A DNA stretch of 64,000 bases from Tepidibacter aestuarii (GTDB lineage Bacteria > Bacillota > Clostridia > Peptostreptococcales > Peptostreptococcaceae). The notes under the pieces are model-generated. The model searched no databases. It was given only the letters and a program-made list of their open reading frames with translations, and was not told where the DNA came from. This document shows, one piece after another, positions 17,488 to 26,925 of the stretch. The position numbers and the translations under genes were made by a program. Positions within the stretch are counted from its first letter, which is position 1; each line of letters starts with the position of its first letter. The DNA lies in assembly GCF_934924865.1 (NCBI RefSeq), contig NZ_OW235315.1, positions 2,170,001 through 2,234,000 on the forward strand, written 5' to 3'.

Positions 17488-18870
17488 CTATATATATACT
17501 TCTATATAACAAACTTCATCTTTTAAATTGCTTGATTTTCTTTTTTTCAAAAACTCTGTCGCAACCTGAGGAAAAAGTGAATAAGAGAGTACATCTTCCT
17601 CAGAGCTTGATAAGTCTCTGATTTCCTCTTTCATATCTTCAAACCCATCTTTTAATAAATCTGCTGGTCTTATAGTTATCATTTTTTCAGTTCCTATTAT
17701 TTTGCTTTTTATATCTTCATTTATAGGTGCTGGAGATCTTCCATAAAGTCCTTTTACATAATCTTTTATTTCCTTTGGTATAAGCTTATACCTTTCTTTA
17801 GTTAAAACATTAAATACTGCTTGAGTTCCAACCATTTGACTAAGCGGTGTTACAAGAGGTGGATATCCTAAATCTTCTCTTACATTTGGAACCTCTCTTA
17901 AAACCTCTTCATATTTATCTTGTGCATTTTGCATTTGAAGCTGAGATAAAAGATTTGAAAGCATTCCTCCTGGTACCTGATATGTTAAAGTTTTAGGTTC
18001 CGTTCCCAATACTTTAGTATTTAATATTTTTTCATCTATATATTTTTGCTTTATAGGTTTAAAGTATTCAGATACTTCTCCCAAAGCTTTCATATTTAAT
18101 TTAGGATCTTTAATACTATCCTTAAACGTTATCGCCATAGACTCTGTAGGTGGTTGAGATGTTCCCATTGAAAATGGAGATATAGCAGTATCTATAATAT
18201 CAACTCCTGCCTCTACAGCCTTCATATACGTCATAGAAGCTACTCCACTTGTACAGTGAGTATGAAGATTTATTTCTAAATTAGTATTTTCTTTTATATT
18301 TTTTATAAGTTCATAAGCTTTATATGGTGTAAGTATGCCAGCCATATCTTTAATACATATAGAATCAGCACCTAAACTTTCCATTTCCTTTATTTTCTGT
18401 ATATAATAATCTGTTGTGTGTATTTTACTTGTCGTATAAGATATAGCACATTGACAGTGAGCATTTTCATCTTTTATACTTTTTATAGAAGTTTCAAGAT
18501 TTCTTACGTCGTTTAAAGCATCAAATACTCTTATTATATCTATTCCATTTTCTATAGATTTTTTTATAAACTTTTCTACTATATCATCCGGATAATGCTT
18601 ATATCCAAGTATATTCTGCCCTCTAAGCAGCATTTGTAATTTAGTGTTTTTTACTTTTTTTCTTATTTTTCTTAACCTTTGCCATGGGTCTTCATCTAAA
18701 AATCTAAGACAAGAGTCAAAAGTTGCTCCTCCCCAAACCTCCATAGCATTGTATCCAACTTTATCCATATCTTCTAACACAGGAATTATCTCATCTATTT
18801 TAAGCCTTGTAGCTATAAGTGATTGCTGAGCATCTCTTAATACAGTTTCATTTATTTTTAATCTGCTCAT
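17488..18870 (-). CDS. Carboxyltransferase (alpha) subunit, oxaloacetate decarboxylase-type
   Basis: The 460-residue protein has an HMGL-like TIM barrel (about 1-290) with RDAQQSLIATR near the N-terminus, the lysine in SICIKDMAGIL and the metal ligands LHTHCTSG. The PYC/OadA conserved carboxylase domain follows. It lacks its own biotinyl domain, which is encoded separately downstream. OadA-type alpha subunits remove CO2 from oxaloacetate onto biotin, giving pyruvate. An ATG at 18885 is in frame, but AGGTGTGGAG lies correctly before the ATG at 18868-18870, so I use that one. No biotin carboxylase is nearby, which fits a decarboxylase. Confidence 0.9.
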   Translation of the reverse strand: MSRLKINETVLRDAQQSLIATRLKIDEIIPVLEDMDKVGYNAMEVWGGATFDSCLRFLDEDPWQRLRKIRKKVKNTKLQMLLRGQNILGYKHYPDDIVEKFIKKSIENGIDIIRVFDALNDVRNLETSIKSIKDENAHCQCAISYTTSKIHTTDYYIQKIKEMESLGADSICIKDMAGILTPYKAYELIKNIKENTNLEINLHTHCTSGVASMTYMKAVEAGVDIIDTAISPFSMGTSQPPTESMAITFKDSIKDPKLNMKALGEVSEYFKPIKQKYIDEKILNTKVLGTEPKTLTYQVPGGMLSNLLSQLQMQNAQDKYEEVLREVPNVREDLGYPPLVTPLSQMVGTQAVFNVLTKERYKLIPKEIKDYVKGLYGRSPAPINEDIKSKIIGTEKMITIRPADLLKDGFEDMKEEIRDLSSSEEDVLSYSLFPQVATEFLKKRKSSNLKDEVCYIEVYI

Positions 18871-19095
18871 ATCTCCACACCTCATTCCTTTAGTTTACTT
18901 TAATTTTATCAATATGGTTTATGTATGTACAGTTATTGTAAAAGGTATTTAAAGCTATATAATTTATTTTTTTATTTGTTTAGCTACCTTCTTTTTTTTT
19001 TATAAAGTGAGGGATAATTCACATAATTAAATAATAGCATTAAATTATTTTTTTCATTCTTAATAGTACTTAAGATTAGATTTTGCTTAAAAAAA

Positions 19096-19120
19096 CACGA
19101 AAAAGCATAGCTTTTTCGTG
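19096..19120 (-). terminator. Terminator after galU
   Basis: CACGAAAAAGC and GCTTTTTCGTG form an 11-bp stem with a three-base loop. T-rich sequence follows on the minus strand. Confidence 0.85.
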
Positions 19121-19126
19121 CCCTTT

Positions 19127-20008
19127 TTATATAAGGTTCTTTTTTACTGATTCATTTAGATAATCTAAAAACTCATATTTTAATTTTTCATGTTTTAGAG
19201 CAAAATCTATTGTTGCTTTTAAAAACCCTAACTTATCTCCAACATCATATCTTCTTCCTTCAAAATTATAAGCATACATTTCTTCTATTTTAGAAAGTTC
19301 CTTAAGTCCATCTGTAAGTTGTATTTCGTTGCCTTTACCCGGAGGTAAATTTTCTAATATTTTGAATATACTAGGATTTATAATATATCTCCCTAAAATA
19401 GCAATATTTGAAGGAGCTTTATCTATATCAGGTTTTTCTACCAAGTCATCAATCTTATATATTTTATCATCTATATGCGTTGATTTAATTATTCCATATT
19501 TATTTACATCTTTTTTAGGAATATCTTGAACTCCAAGTATTGTAGCTTGATACTTTTCATAAACACTTATAAGTTGTTTTAAACAAGGAATTTTAGAATC
19601 AACAATATCATCTCCAAGCATTACGGCAAAAGGTTCATTTCCTATAAAATGCTTTGCACAATAAATAGCATGACCTAATCCCTTTGGTTCTTTTTGTCTT
19701 ATATAGTGAATATTGATCATATTTGATATATTCCTTACTATTTCAAGAAGTTCTTTTTTGCCTCTGTTTTCAAGTTCAAGTTCTAACTCTATAGATTTGT
19801 CAAAATGATCTTCTATAGATTTTTTATTCCTACCTGTAATTATTAATATTTCTTCTATTCCAGATTGTACAGCTTCCTCTATTATATATTGAAGAATCGG
19901 CTTATCAACTATTGGAAGCATTTCCTTTGGCTGAGCCTTAGTTGCTGGTAAGAATCTTGTTCCAAGTCCAGCTGCTGGTATTACTGCTTTTTTTATATTT
20001 TGATTGAT
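19127..20008 (-). CDS. galU: UTP-glucose-1-phosphate uridylyltransferase with apparent AUC start
   Basis: The enzyme makes UDP-glucose from UTP and glucose-1-phosphate. From the first ATG (19919-19921) the product would be 264 residues and lack the nucleotide-binding signature. The frame continues upstream and encodes KKAVIPAAGLGTRFLPATKA, the expected GalU N-terminus. No ATG, GTG or TTG exists in frame there, nor in any frame between the ribosome binding site and this block. The ribosome binding site AGGAGG (20017-20022) lies eight bases before an ATC codon (20006-20008), so I take ATC as the probable start, giving 293 residues. Changing the length of the nearby G7 or A7 runs would not create a normal start. 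It lies downstream of a glycosyltransferase gene. Confidence 0.8.
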   Translation of the reverse strand: MNQNIKKAVIPAAGLGTRFLPATKAQPKEMLPIVDKPILQYIIEEAVQSGIEEILIITGRNKKSIEDHFDKSIELELELENRGKKELLEIVRNISNMINIHYIRQKEPKGLGHAIYCAKHFIGNEPFAVMLGDDIVDSKIPCLKQLISVYEKYQATILGVQDIPKKDVNKYGIIKSTHIDDKIYKIDDLVEKPDIDKAPSNIAILGRYIINPSIFKILENLPPGKGNEIQLTDGLKELSKIEEMYAYNFEGRRYDVGDKLGFLKATIDFALKHEKLKYEFLDYLNESVKKNLI

Positions 20009-20045
20009 ATTCCCCCCCTCCTTTCATTATATATTTCTTTAATGT

Positions 20046-21182
20046 CTAAATAGTTTCAAAAATTTTTAAAAGCTTATTTGCAGTGATTTCCCAATTATAC
20101 TTTTCCAATGCAAATTCTCTTCCTTTTTTTCCCATATTAATTGCCATATTTTCATTGTCTAAAAGATATTTAATATATTGTTCAAAAGACTTAGGGTTAT
20201 CATATTCTTCAATTGCAAATCCATTAACACCCTGATCTATTACTTCAGCATTTCCACCTCGTGCAGTAGTTATAATAGGAAGCCCAGCTGCCATTGCTTC
20301 ATAGTGAACTCTAGCAAGTGGTTCTCTCCATTGAGAAGTACATACAAATATGTCTCCCATATTATAGTATTTAGGTATTTCATCTGGAGTTAAAAAACCC
20401 GTAAATATAACTGGATTTTTTAATTCTTTAGCCATATGTTGTAATAGTACTGTATAGTTACTAGGTGTATTAAGACCATACCATTTACTTCCTACACACA
20501 TTAATACAGCGTTAGGATAAGAATTCATTACTTCTTTCATCGCTTCAAATAAAACATGAGGCCCTTTATTTTTAGATAATCTACCTACATAAAGAATAAC
20601 CTTTGAATCCTCAAGTCCATACTGTTTTCTCATATTCATCCTATCTTGTACAACATCTTCACTCCAAAATGGTTTTATTTTATTTGAATCTACAGCTGAA
20701 TATACTGGATTTAATTTACTTTCAGCAGTTGGATATATACTTTTTACTTCATCTGCTACAAATTTACTTACAGTAGTAATGAACTTAACTCTATCTATAC
20801 ATTCTAAAGCCATTTCAGGTTCAATTTTTTTTGGTAACAGCATTTCATTATGAAGGCTAAGACTCAAAGGGGTATTAGGTACAACTTCATTTAATATAGA
20901 TATCCAACGAGGTCTATTGAATACATGAATCAAATCAAATTCATCATTAATTTCATTTTTAACATTATTTATATACTCATCAGCATTTTCTCTTTGTACT
21001 CTAATATAAGTTACATTCTCCTTCTGTTCTCTAGAAGGAAGTCTATCATTTGCTACACTAAAAACTGTTATTTCATGATATTTAGATAAAATAGGCAATA
21101 CACCTTCTATATATATTTGGATAGCCCCACCTAAAATCGGAGGAACAGGAAGCATTTCTGTACAAATAAATGCAATCTTCAT
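20046..21182 (-). CDS. Family 4 glycosyltransferase, CotSA-like
   Basis: The 378-residue GT-B enzyme has an N-terminal half starting MKIAFICTEMLPVPPILGGA and a C-terminal Glycos_transf_1 domain with YVGRLSKNKGPHVL (near residue 200). The nucleotide-binding block is EPLARVHYEAMAAGLPIITT, where the usual E-x7-E glutamates are visible. The N-terminus resembles Bacillus CotSA, a spore coat-associated glycosyltransferase. It probably uses UDP-glucose supplied by galU, 37 bases downstream on the same strand. The acceptor is unknown. Confidence 0.85.
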   Translation of the reverse strand: MKIAFICTEMLPVPPILGGAIQIYIEGVLPILSKYHEITVFSVANDRLPSREQKENVTYIRVQRENADEYINNVKNEINDEFDLIHVFNRPRWISILNEVVPNTPLSLSLHNEMLLPKKIEPEMALECIDRVKFITTVSKFVADEVKSIYPTAESKLNPVYSAVDSNKIKPFWSEDVVQDRMNMRKQYGLEDSKVILYVGRLSKNKGPHVLFEAMKEVMNSYPNAVLMCVGSKWYGLNTPSNYTVLLQHMAKELKNPVIFTGFLTPDEIPKYYNMGDIFVCTSQWREPLARVHYEAMAAGLPIITTARGGNAEVIDQGVNGFAIEEYDNPKSFEQYIKYLLDNENMAINMGKKGREFALEKYNWEITANKLLKIFETI

Positions 21183-21303
21183 AAAAACACTCCTTTCTTT
21201 AATACCTCAGATAAATTTAAATAATTTTTTTAATACTGTAATCTATTGAAATTTTCTTGATACATTATATTTAACTAATTGATAAATGTGATTTTTCAAA
21301 CGA

Positions 21304-21334
21304 CAAAAAAGCCCCAATATTTAATTGGGACTTT
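21304..21334 (-). terminator. Terminator after the APC permease
   Basis: A stem around CCCAAT/ATTGGG with flanking AAAG and CTTT lies about 25 bases after the permease stop codon. It has a T-run on the minus strand. Confidence 0.75.
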
Positions 21335-21358
21335 ACAAAATCATCATTGTTCTATATT

Positions 21359-22762
21359 TTATTTAACTTTTAGCAATTTCTTTTCTTCTTCTTTATTAGC
21401 TGCATAATATAATTTGGCCCATGCAAAGAATATTGCACCCATCATAGACCATCCTATTATAATGCCCCACTCATAAGGCCAATTAAGAGCAGCTGGAGCA
21501 CCTGGTAAATATAAAGTTAGCATTCCTAAACTCAATAAAACAGCTATACTTCCTACTAATTTACCACATTTTATCTTGTATGGTCTTTTCATATTTGGTT
21601 CTTTATATCTTAAAACTAAAAATGATATTGTTACAATTAAGTATGCCATAACTATTGTAATTCCACCCGCATTAACAAGCCAACTAAGCATTTGCCTTCC
21701 AAAGAAAGGTGCTATACTCGAGAACATACCTACTAGTAAAATAGCATTAGTTGGTGTTTTGTATTTTGGATGTATACGAGCTAAAAACTTAGGAAGCATT
21801 TTTGAATCTGCCATAGCATAAATTGCTCTACTTCCTCCTACATAAAATGAATTCCAACTAGTCAATATCCCTCCTATCCCAGCTATTACCATAAGCTTTC
21901 CAGCTAAAGGACTATTATAGTAAACAGCCTTCATAGAATCTGCTGTAACCATACTAGATAAGTTCAATTCAGTTTGATTAAGTGATAAAGATACAGCATA
22001 AATTATCATTACATACCAAAATATAGCCATAACTACTGATAATATAAGTATCCTTCCTATTTTCTTAAACGGCAAGTTAATCTCTGCAGCAGATTGAGGT
22101 ATAACATCAAAACCAACAAACATAAAAGGTGTCATTATAAGAACAGACAATATACCATTTGAACCATTAATGAATAAAGGCTTCGCATTAACAACATCTC
22201 CATTGACTAAAGCTCCTAAAAAAAACAAAATCCCTATAGCAACCACTATAAATGTCAAAACACCTTGTAAAAAAGCTGCAGGCTTTACACCAATGTAATT
22301 TATAGCTGTTATAGCAATTGAGCTTACAACCCCTACTAATACCCAGGTAAAATTCACGTCATATCCCATTACAGTATACATGTATCCCTTAACATAATTA
22401 GGAAATAAATATTCTACAACAGTAGGAAGTGCAACTGCTTCAAATGCAACAACTGATATATACCCTAGTATAATAGACCATGTACATATAAATGACATAT
22501 TCTCTCCTAATGCTCTATGACTAAATACATGCTCACCTCCACACTCAGGCATTGCTGATGTCAATTCTGCATAAGTTAATCCTACAAACAATACCATAAT
22601 ACCACCGAGTACAAAAGCAATAGCAGCACCTAATGATCCAGCTTTTTTTATCCATTCTCCTGCTAATACAATCCATCCCCATCCTATCATAGCTCCGAAA
22701 GCTAATGCTAAAACATCTTTTTTAGATAGTACTCTATTAAAATCCTTGGACTTACTACCCAT
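21359..22762 (-). CDS. APC superfamily amino acid permease
   Basis: The 467-residue membrane protein has about 12 helices. Helix 1 contains the broken-helix signature AFGAMIGWGWIVL, and helix 6 has FMFVGFDVIPQSAAEI, the usual APC substrate-site region. The substrate cannot be named from sequence; amino acids and amines are typical. It is preceded by AAGGGGG. It is a single gene, with a 13-bp inverted repeat in its leader and its own terminator. Confidence 0.9.
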   Translation of the reverse strand: MGSKSKDFNRVLSKKDVLALAFGAMIGWGWIVLAGEWIKKAGSLGAAIAFVLGGIMVLFVGLTYAELTSAMPECGGEHVFSHRALGENMSFICTWSIILGYISVVAFEAVALPTVVEYLFPNYVKGYMYTVMGYDVNFTWVLVGVVSSIAITAINYIGVKPAAFLQGVLTFIVVAIGILFFLGALVNGDVVNAKPLFINGSNGILSVLIMTPFMFVGFDVIPQSAAEINLPFKKIGRILILSVVMAIFWYVMIIYAVSLSLNQTELNLSSMVTADSMKAVYYNSPLAGKLMVIAGIGGILTSWNSFYVGGSRAIYAMADSKMLPKFLARIHPKYKTPTNAILLVGMFSSIAPFFGRQMLSWLVNAGGITIVMAYLIVTISFLVLRYKEPNMKRPYKIKCGKLVGSIAVLLSLGMLTLYLPGAPAALNWPYEWGIIIGWSMMGAIFFAWAKLYYAANKEEEKKLLKVK

Positions 22763-22794
22763 TTACAATTCCCCCTTCAAAATACTCAATCCAT

Positions 22795-22831
22795 ATGAAA
22801 CAACTTGCATCTTGTATTCAAGTTGTTTCAT
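22795..22831. promoter_or_regulatory. 13-bp inverted repeat in the APC permease leader
   Basis: ATGAAACAACTTG (22795-22807) and CAAGTTGTTTCAT (22819-22831) are perfect complements separated by 11 bases. The element lies about 32 bases upstream of the permease start codon. No T-run follows on the permease strand, so it is not a simple terminator in that direction. An operator or an mRNA hairpin is possible. Confidence 0.5.
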
Positions 22832-22977
22832 AACTCAAAAAAAATTCACCTGTTTTAATTATATGATTTTTTTTGAGAATTATTACATTAATCCCATGAT
22901 CAGACTCCTTGTTACAATTATATCACATTCTTACATTTTTTTGAAATTTTTTTGGAAATTTATATCTAAAATAAAAT

Positions 22978-23006
22978 TGGACATAATTTATTTTTTTTGT
23001 TATTAT
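22978..23006 (+). promoter_or_regulatory. Probable promoter of the parvulin gene
   Basis: TGGACA (22978-22983) and TATTAT (23001-23006) are separated by 17 bases, 34 bases before the start codon. Confidence 0.5.
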
Positions 23007-23040
23007 GTGAAGGAATACGATTTTAAAGGAGAGTTTAATT

Positions 23041-23790
23041 ATGGAAAAAAAAGATGTTCTAGCCGTAGTTGGCACAAAAGAGATTACTGTAACTGATGTT
23101 GATTCTGCGCTTCATAGCTTAGGTCCTCAAAGAGCTATGCAATTCCAATCAGAAGAAGGAAGAAAAAAACTTTTAGAAGACTTAATTAACCAAGAATTAT
23201 TTTATTTAAATGCTATAGAAAATAATGCTGATGAAGAAGAAGAATTCAAAAATGAAATGAAAAAAATAAAAGAAAACTTCTTAAAGCAATACGCTATAGG
23301 AAAATTATTAAGCAACGTAAAAGTTGAAGAAACAGAAGCTAAAGAATTCTACGAAAATAACAAAGAACAATTTAAATCTCCTGAAGGAGTTCAAGCTAGC
23401 CACATTCTTGTAGAAGATGAAGCTCAAGCTAAAGAAATATTAGCTGAAATAAACAACGGTTTATCATTTGAAGATGCAGCTAAAAAATATTCTAAATGCC
23501 CTTCAAACGAAAGAGGCGGAGATTTAGGATTATTTTCAAAAGGACAAATGGTTCCTGAATTTGAAAATGCAGCTTTCAGTATGGAAAAAGGAGAGATTAG
23601 CGAACCAGTTAAAACTCAATTTGGATACCATATAATAAAATTAACTGATAAAAAAGAAGCTGACACAAAATCTTTTGATGAAGTTAAGGACAATATATAT
23701 GGACAATTAATCCACAAGCAACAACAAGTTACATACTTTGAAAAAGTAGAAGAATTAAAATCTAAATATAACGTTACTATAAACGAATAA
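23041..23790 (+). CDS. Parvulin-type peptidyl-prolyl isomerase, cytoplasmic
   Basis: The 249-residue protein has a SurA_N-like helical N-terminal region and a rotamase domain from about residue 115 to 205. The latter contains ASHILVEDEAQAKEIL, GGDLGLFSKGQMVPEFE and TQFGYHIIKL. There is no signal peptide or lipobox, unlike PrsA, so it should act in the cytoplasm as a foldase or chaperone. Such non-secreted PpiC proteins are common in clostridia. It is preceded by AAAGGAGAG, is a single gene, and shares a terminator with the converging antiporter gene. Confidence 0.92.
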   Translation: MEKKDVLAVVGTKEITVTDVDSALHSLGPQRAMQFQSEEGRKKLLEDLINQELFYLNAIENNADEEEEFKNEMKKIKENFLKQYAIGKLLSNVKVEETEAKEFYENNKEQFKSPEGVQASHILVEDEAQAKEILAEINNGLSFEDAAKKYSKCPSNERGGDLGLFSKGQMVPEFENAAFSMEKGEISEPVKTQFGYHIIKLTDKKEADTKSFDEVKDNIYGQLIHKQQQVTYFEKVEELKSKYNVTINE

Positions 23791-23794
23791 TAAA

Positions 23795-23834
23795 AATAAA
23801 GAAGTCTCTTTAAATTTAAAGAGACTTCTTTATT
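23795..23834. terminator. Bidirectional terminator between parvulin and antiporter
   Basis: A perfect 20-bp inverted repeat (arm AATAAAGAAGTCTCTTTAAA) lies between the two converging stop codons, with A and T runs at its ends. Confidence 0.9.
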
Positions 23835-23838
23835 TTTA

Positions 23839-25077
23839 TTATTTTTTACTTTGTTCTAATACATTTAATTTTTTTGCCACCCACTTTGTTGTACTTGCTT
23901 GAATTCCTAATGTTATCAGTATTGCCATAAATACTACTGATGATAAAATACCTTTATTATCTACATTCATACTCATTATCATTCCAGATAAAGCTGCCGG
24001 TATTACCCCAGTTTCTCTTACCCACATCATAAATAATATCTCATTCATACTCCACTTTGTTTTTCTATCAAAAATTACACATATAATTACAGATAATGGT
24101 CTTACAACTAGCACTAATAAAGCTATTACTACAAGAGATTCTTTCCAATATATTCCCAAAGATATAAAATCAACATGAGTTCCAAGCAAAACAAATATGG
24201 ATATTCTCATTATAACTGCAAGAGTTTCTCTTACATGGGTTTGTATTTGGTAATCTTTTTCAGGAACCCATAGTCTAAATGTTTTTTTATTACCACATAC
24301 GAGTCCCGTTATAAATGTAGCCATATACCCACTTCCACCTATAGTTTCAGCAAACATGTAAGAAGCAATAACTGCAACTATAGAAACTAATGGTGCAAAT
24401 TCATGAAAAAATCCGTATTTACCTTCTGATATAGACATAGATGCCAGAACTCCAATAACTACACCAGCAATCAATCCACCAACAATCATTATCAACAATT
24501 CTTCAATATTATGACTTAATGAAATCTTACCTGAATCTATTATTGTGAGTATTGAGAATACAAGTATCGCCCCAACTGCATCATTAAATGCAGATTCACT
24601 TATTACAGTTTGTTTTAATCTATCTTTTATATCTATTTCCTTAAACACAGGAACTAGTGTGGCAGGGTCTGTAGATGCTATTACTGAGCCTATCAACAAA
24701 GCAGATATAAACGAAATATTAAATATCTTCATAGATATAAATCCAATCGAAAAAGCTGAAATTAGTACACCTAAACTTGCCAATAATCCTACTGTTATTT
24801 TTACATCATTTAAAACCCTAAGCTTAACCTCTCTGCCTCCATCATATAGTATATAAGCTGATCCAAAAGTCAATATAAGTTGATTCCCAACAGGATAAGC
24901 ATCTATACTAGCCATATTTAAAACGGATGGTCCTATTATAATACCAGCTATTAAAAATAATACTACATCTGGTACCTTAACATACTTACTTATTTTTGAA
25001 AAAAGCATTCCTACAATCAATATTATAACAGTTAATCTTAGTATTTCATTAACCGCCATCATGGTACTATTCTCCAA
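23839..25077 (-). CDS. CPA1-family Na+/H+ antiporter (NhaP-like)
   Basis: The 412-residue membrane protein has about 12 helices. The CPA1 motifs are STDPATLVPVFKE (near residue 135) and SESAFNDAVGAILV (near 160), where FND corresponds to the ion-binding Asn-Asp pair. It is short because it lacks a C-terminal regulatory domain. The start is a TTG at 25075-25077, eight bases after AAAGGAGGT. A later ATG pair is less well placed. It probably exchanges protons for Na+ or K+. Confidence 0.9.
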   Translation of the reverse strand: MENSTMMAVNEILRLTVIILIVGMLFSKISKYVKVPDVVLFLIAGIIIGPSVLNMASIDAYPVGNQLILTFGSAYILYDGGREVKLRVLNDVKITVGLLASLGVLISAFSIGFISMKIFNISFISALLIGSVIASTDPATLVPVFKEIDIKDRLKQTVISESAFNDAVGAILVFSILTIIDSGKISLSHNIEELLIMIVGGLIAGVVIGVLASMSISEGKYGFFHEFAPLVSIVAVIASYMFAETIGGSGYMATFITGLVCGNKKTFRLWVPEKDYQIQTHVRETLAVIMRISIFVLLGTHVDFISLGIYWKESLVVIALLVLVVRPLSVIICVIFDRKTKWSMNEILFMMWVRETGVIPAALSGMIMSMNVDNKGILSSVVFMAILITLGIQASTTKWVAKKLNVLEQSKK

Positions 25078-25302
25078 TTTTATAACCTCCTTTATGCTAC
25101 TGTATTATTCCGACTGAACAATTATATATCAAAATATAAAAACTAAAAAACTTCATATATGACTATATTTTCCCTTATTAGCTCAAATTATTAGATATTT
25201 CCTATTTATCTTTATATTTCTTAAAAATATTATATATTTTAAAGGTTATATAAAATTCTATTATATTTTTAATAAATATAATTTTCTTATGCACAAAAAA
25301 GA

Positions 25303-25323
25303 GCTTATGCAATTTGCATAAGC
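25303..25323 (-). terminator. Terminator after the MarR gene
   Basis: GCTTATGCAA and TTGCATAAGC form a 10-bp stem with a one-base centre, followed by CTCTTTTTTG on the minus strand. Confidence 0.85.
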
Positions 25324-25325
25324 CC

Positions 25326-25769
25326 TTAATAGTATTTAGATTTAAAAAAATCACATACATTTTCTAATGATTGTATAAGCATTTTCTGTTCATTTTCATT
25401 CAATGTAGAAACTATATTTTCTATAATTTCACAATGAAATTTTTCATGTGTTTGGTAAACAAGTTTACCTTTTTCAGTTAAACCAAGCATTACTATACGT
25501 CTATCTTCTTCAATCTTAACTCTTCGCACATAACCTTTTTTTACAAGTCTGTTAATAGATATAGTCAATGTTCCAACTGTAATTTTTAAAGCCATAGCAA
25601 CTTCGCTCATTTTTTTAAGATTCTCTACTCCAATAGCTTGAATAGTTCTAATTTCATTTATTGATACGTCATTGAATTTTCCTTGAGCAAATATTCTTTT
25701 TTCTATATCTGTTAAATCATAAAAAATACTCGTTATTAACGTATTTAATGTTTTAACATTTTCATTCAT
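25326..25769 (-). CDS. MarR family regulator, FabT-like
   Basis: The 147-residue winged-helix protein has the MarR core MSEVAMALKITVGTLTISIN, followed by the wing RRVKIEEDRRIVMLGLTEKG. I use the ATG at 25767-25769, preceded by AAGTGGTG. A longer frame starts at 25811 without a good ribosome binding site. It is co-transcribed with the upstream NMO-like gene (19-base gap). The promoter of that operon carries TTTGATTATCAAA, the palindrome bound by FabT of streptococci and lactococci. This supports a FabT-like role, probably autoregulatory and possibly lipid-related. Confidence 0.82.
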   Translation of the reverse strand: MNENVKTLNTLITSIFYDLTDIEKRIFAQGKFNDVSINEIRTIQAIGVENLKKMSEVAMALKITVGTLTISINRLVKKGYVRRVKIEEDRRIVMLGLTEKGKLVYQTHEKFHCEIIENIVSTLNENEQKMLIQSLENVCDFFKSKYY

Positions 25770-25788
25770 ATTTGTCACCACTTTATGT

Positions 25789-26871
25789 TTATATAGTATT
25801 AAGCTTTGCACTAGCTTCTTCTACAAGTTCCTTCATTAAATCATGTACAGTAACTATTTTATCTAGCTTGTATGCATTACTACCACTAAATATAAGTCCA
25901 TTTTCTACATCTCCATTAACAGCACTAACCAGTGCCTCTGTTATACAATACGGAATCTCTTTCGGACTACATCCAGATATACACTTATAACACTTTCCTA
26001 CTGGAATATTTCCAATTCTAGTTTTTTTAACAAAATCATTGCTAATAGCTCTTCCAGGCATACCTACAGGACTTTTTATAAGTTCAATATCATCTTTTTT
26101 AGAGTTTATATAAGCTTTTTTAAAATCTATATGAGCTTCACATTCATCAGTAGCTACAAATCTAGTTCCCATTTGAACCCCATCAGCACCAGCTTTAATA
26201 TATCTTGCTATATCATCACCATCAAATATTCCTCCAGCTACAACAACCGGTATATCCTTTTGATATTTTTCTTTAAAAGGCTTTAAGCTTTCTTTAACTT
26301 CATTTACTATCTTAATCAAATCTATATTCTCAATTGATTCTAATTCATCTATAGAAAATCCTAAATGTCCTCCAGCCTTAGGACCTTCTACTATGACTAT
26401 ATCTGGAACATAGTTATATTTTCTATCCCAAAGCTTCGATATTAATGTAGCTGCTTTTGCAGATGATACTATCGGAGCAATTTTAGTCTTTGATCCCTTT
26501 ATAAGATCTGGCAATGACTTAGGAAGACCAGCTCCTGATATTATTAGGTTTACCTTTTCCTCAACTGCAGTCTTTACCATTTCTTTATAATTTTCCATTG
26601 CCACCAAGAAGTTAACTCCTATGATTCCATTAGGACTTAAATTTTTTGCTCTTTTTATTTCTCTTCTTAAAGCTCTTATATTAGCTGCTTTGTTATCAAC
26701 TCTAAAGTCATCTTCTTTATAACCTATTTGTACTCCTGATATAACTCCAATTCCACCTTCATTAGCAACAGATGCTGCAAGTCTAGCACCCGATACACCA
26801 ACACCCATTCCTCCTTGAATAATTGGAACCTTAGCTATTAAATCTCCTATATTTAAAGATGGTAATTTCAT
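25789..26871 (-). CDS. Nitronate monooxygenase / FabK-like flavoprotein
   Basis: The 360-residue FMN protein (PF03060) has IIQGGMGVGVSGARLA at the N-terminus, VEGPKAGGHLGF near residue 165 (with the histidine conserved in nitronate monooxygenases) and VVAGGIFDGDD followed by GADGVQMGTRF. It is longer than FabK enoyl-ACP reductases (about 310) and has cysteines in CYKCISGCSPKE near residue 295. Both nitronate oxidation and a FabK-like lipid role are possible. The FabT-like operator and the FabT-like gene downstream tilt toward a lipid-linked role, by inference. Confidence 0.83.
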   Translation of the reverse strand: MKLPSLNIGDLIAKVPIIQGGMGVGVSGARLAASVANEGGIGVISGVQIGYKEDDFRVDNKAANIRALRREIKRAKNLSPNGIIGVNFLVAMENYKEMVKTAVEEKVNLIISGAGLPKSLPDLIKGSKTKIAPIVSSAKAATLISKLWDRKYNYVPDIVIVEGPKAGGHLGFSIDELESIENIDLIKIVNEVKESLKPFKEKYQKDIPVVVAGGIFDGDDIARYIKAGADGVQMGTRFVATDECEAHIDFKKAYINSKKDDIELIKSPVGMPGRAISNDFVKKTRIGNIPVGKCYKCISGCSPKEIPYCITEALVSAVNGDVENGLIFSGSNAYKLDKIVTVHDLMKELVEEASAKLNTI

Positions 26872-26912
26872 GAATTTATCTTCCTTTCATTTTTATTTTG
26901 ACATTCAAACCT

Positions 26913-26925
26913 TTTGATAATCAAA
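26913..26925. promoter_or_regulatory. FabT-type operator upstream of the NMO/MarR operon
   Basis: TTTGATAATCAAA is a perfect palindrome around one central base. It matches the core of the known FabT binding site. It overlaps the downstream edge of the -10 element, so bound repressor would block transcription start. Confidence 0.7.
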
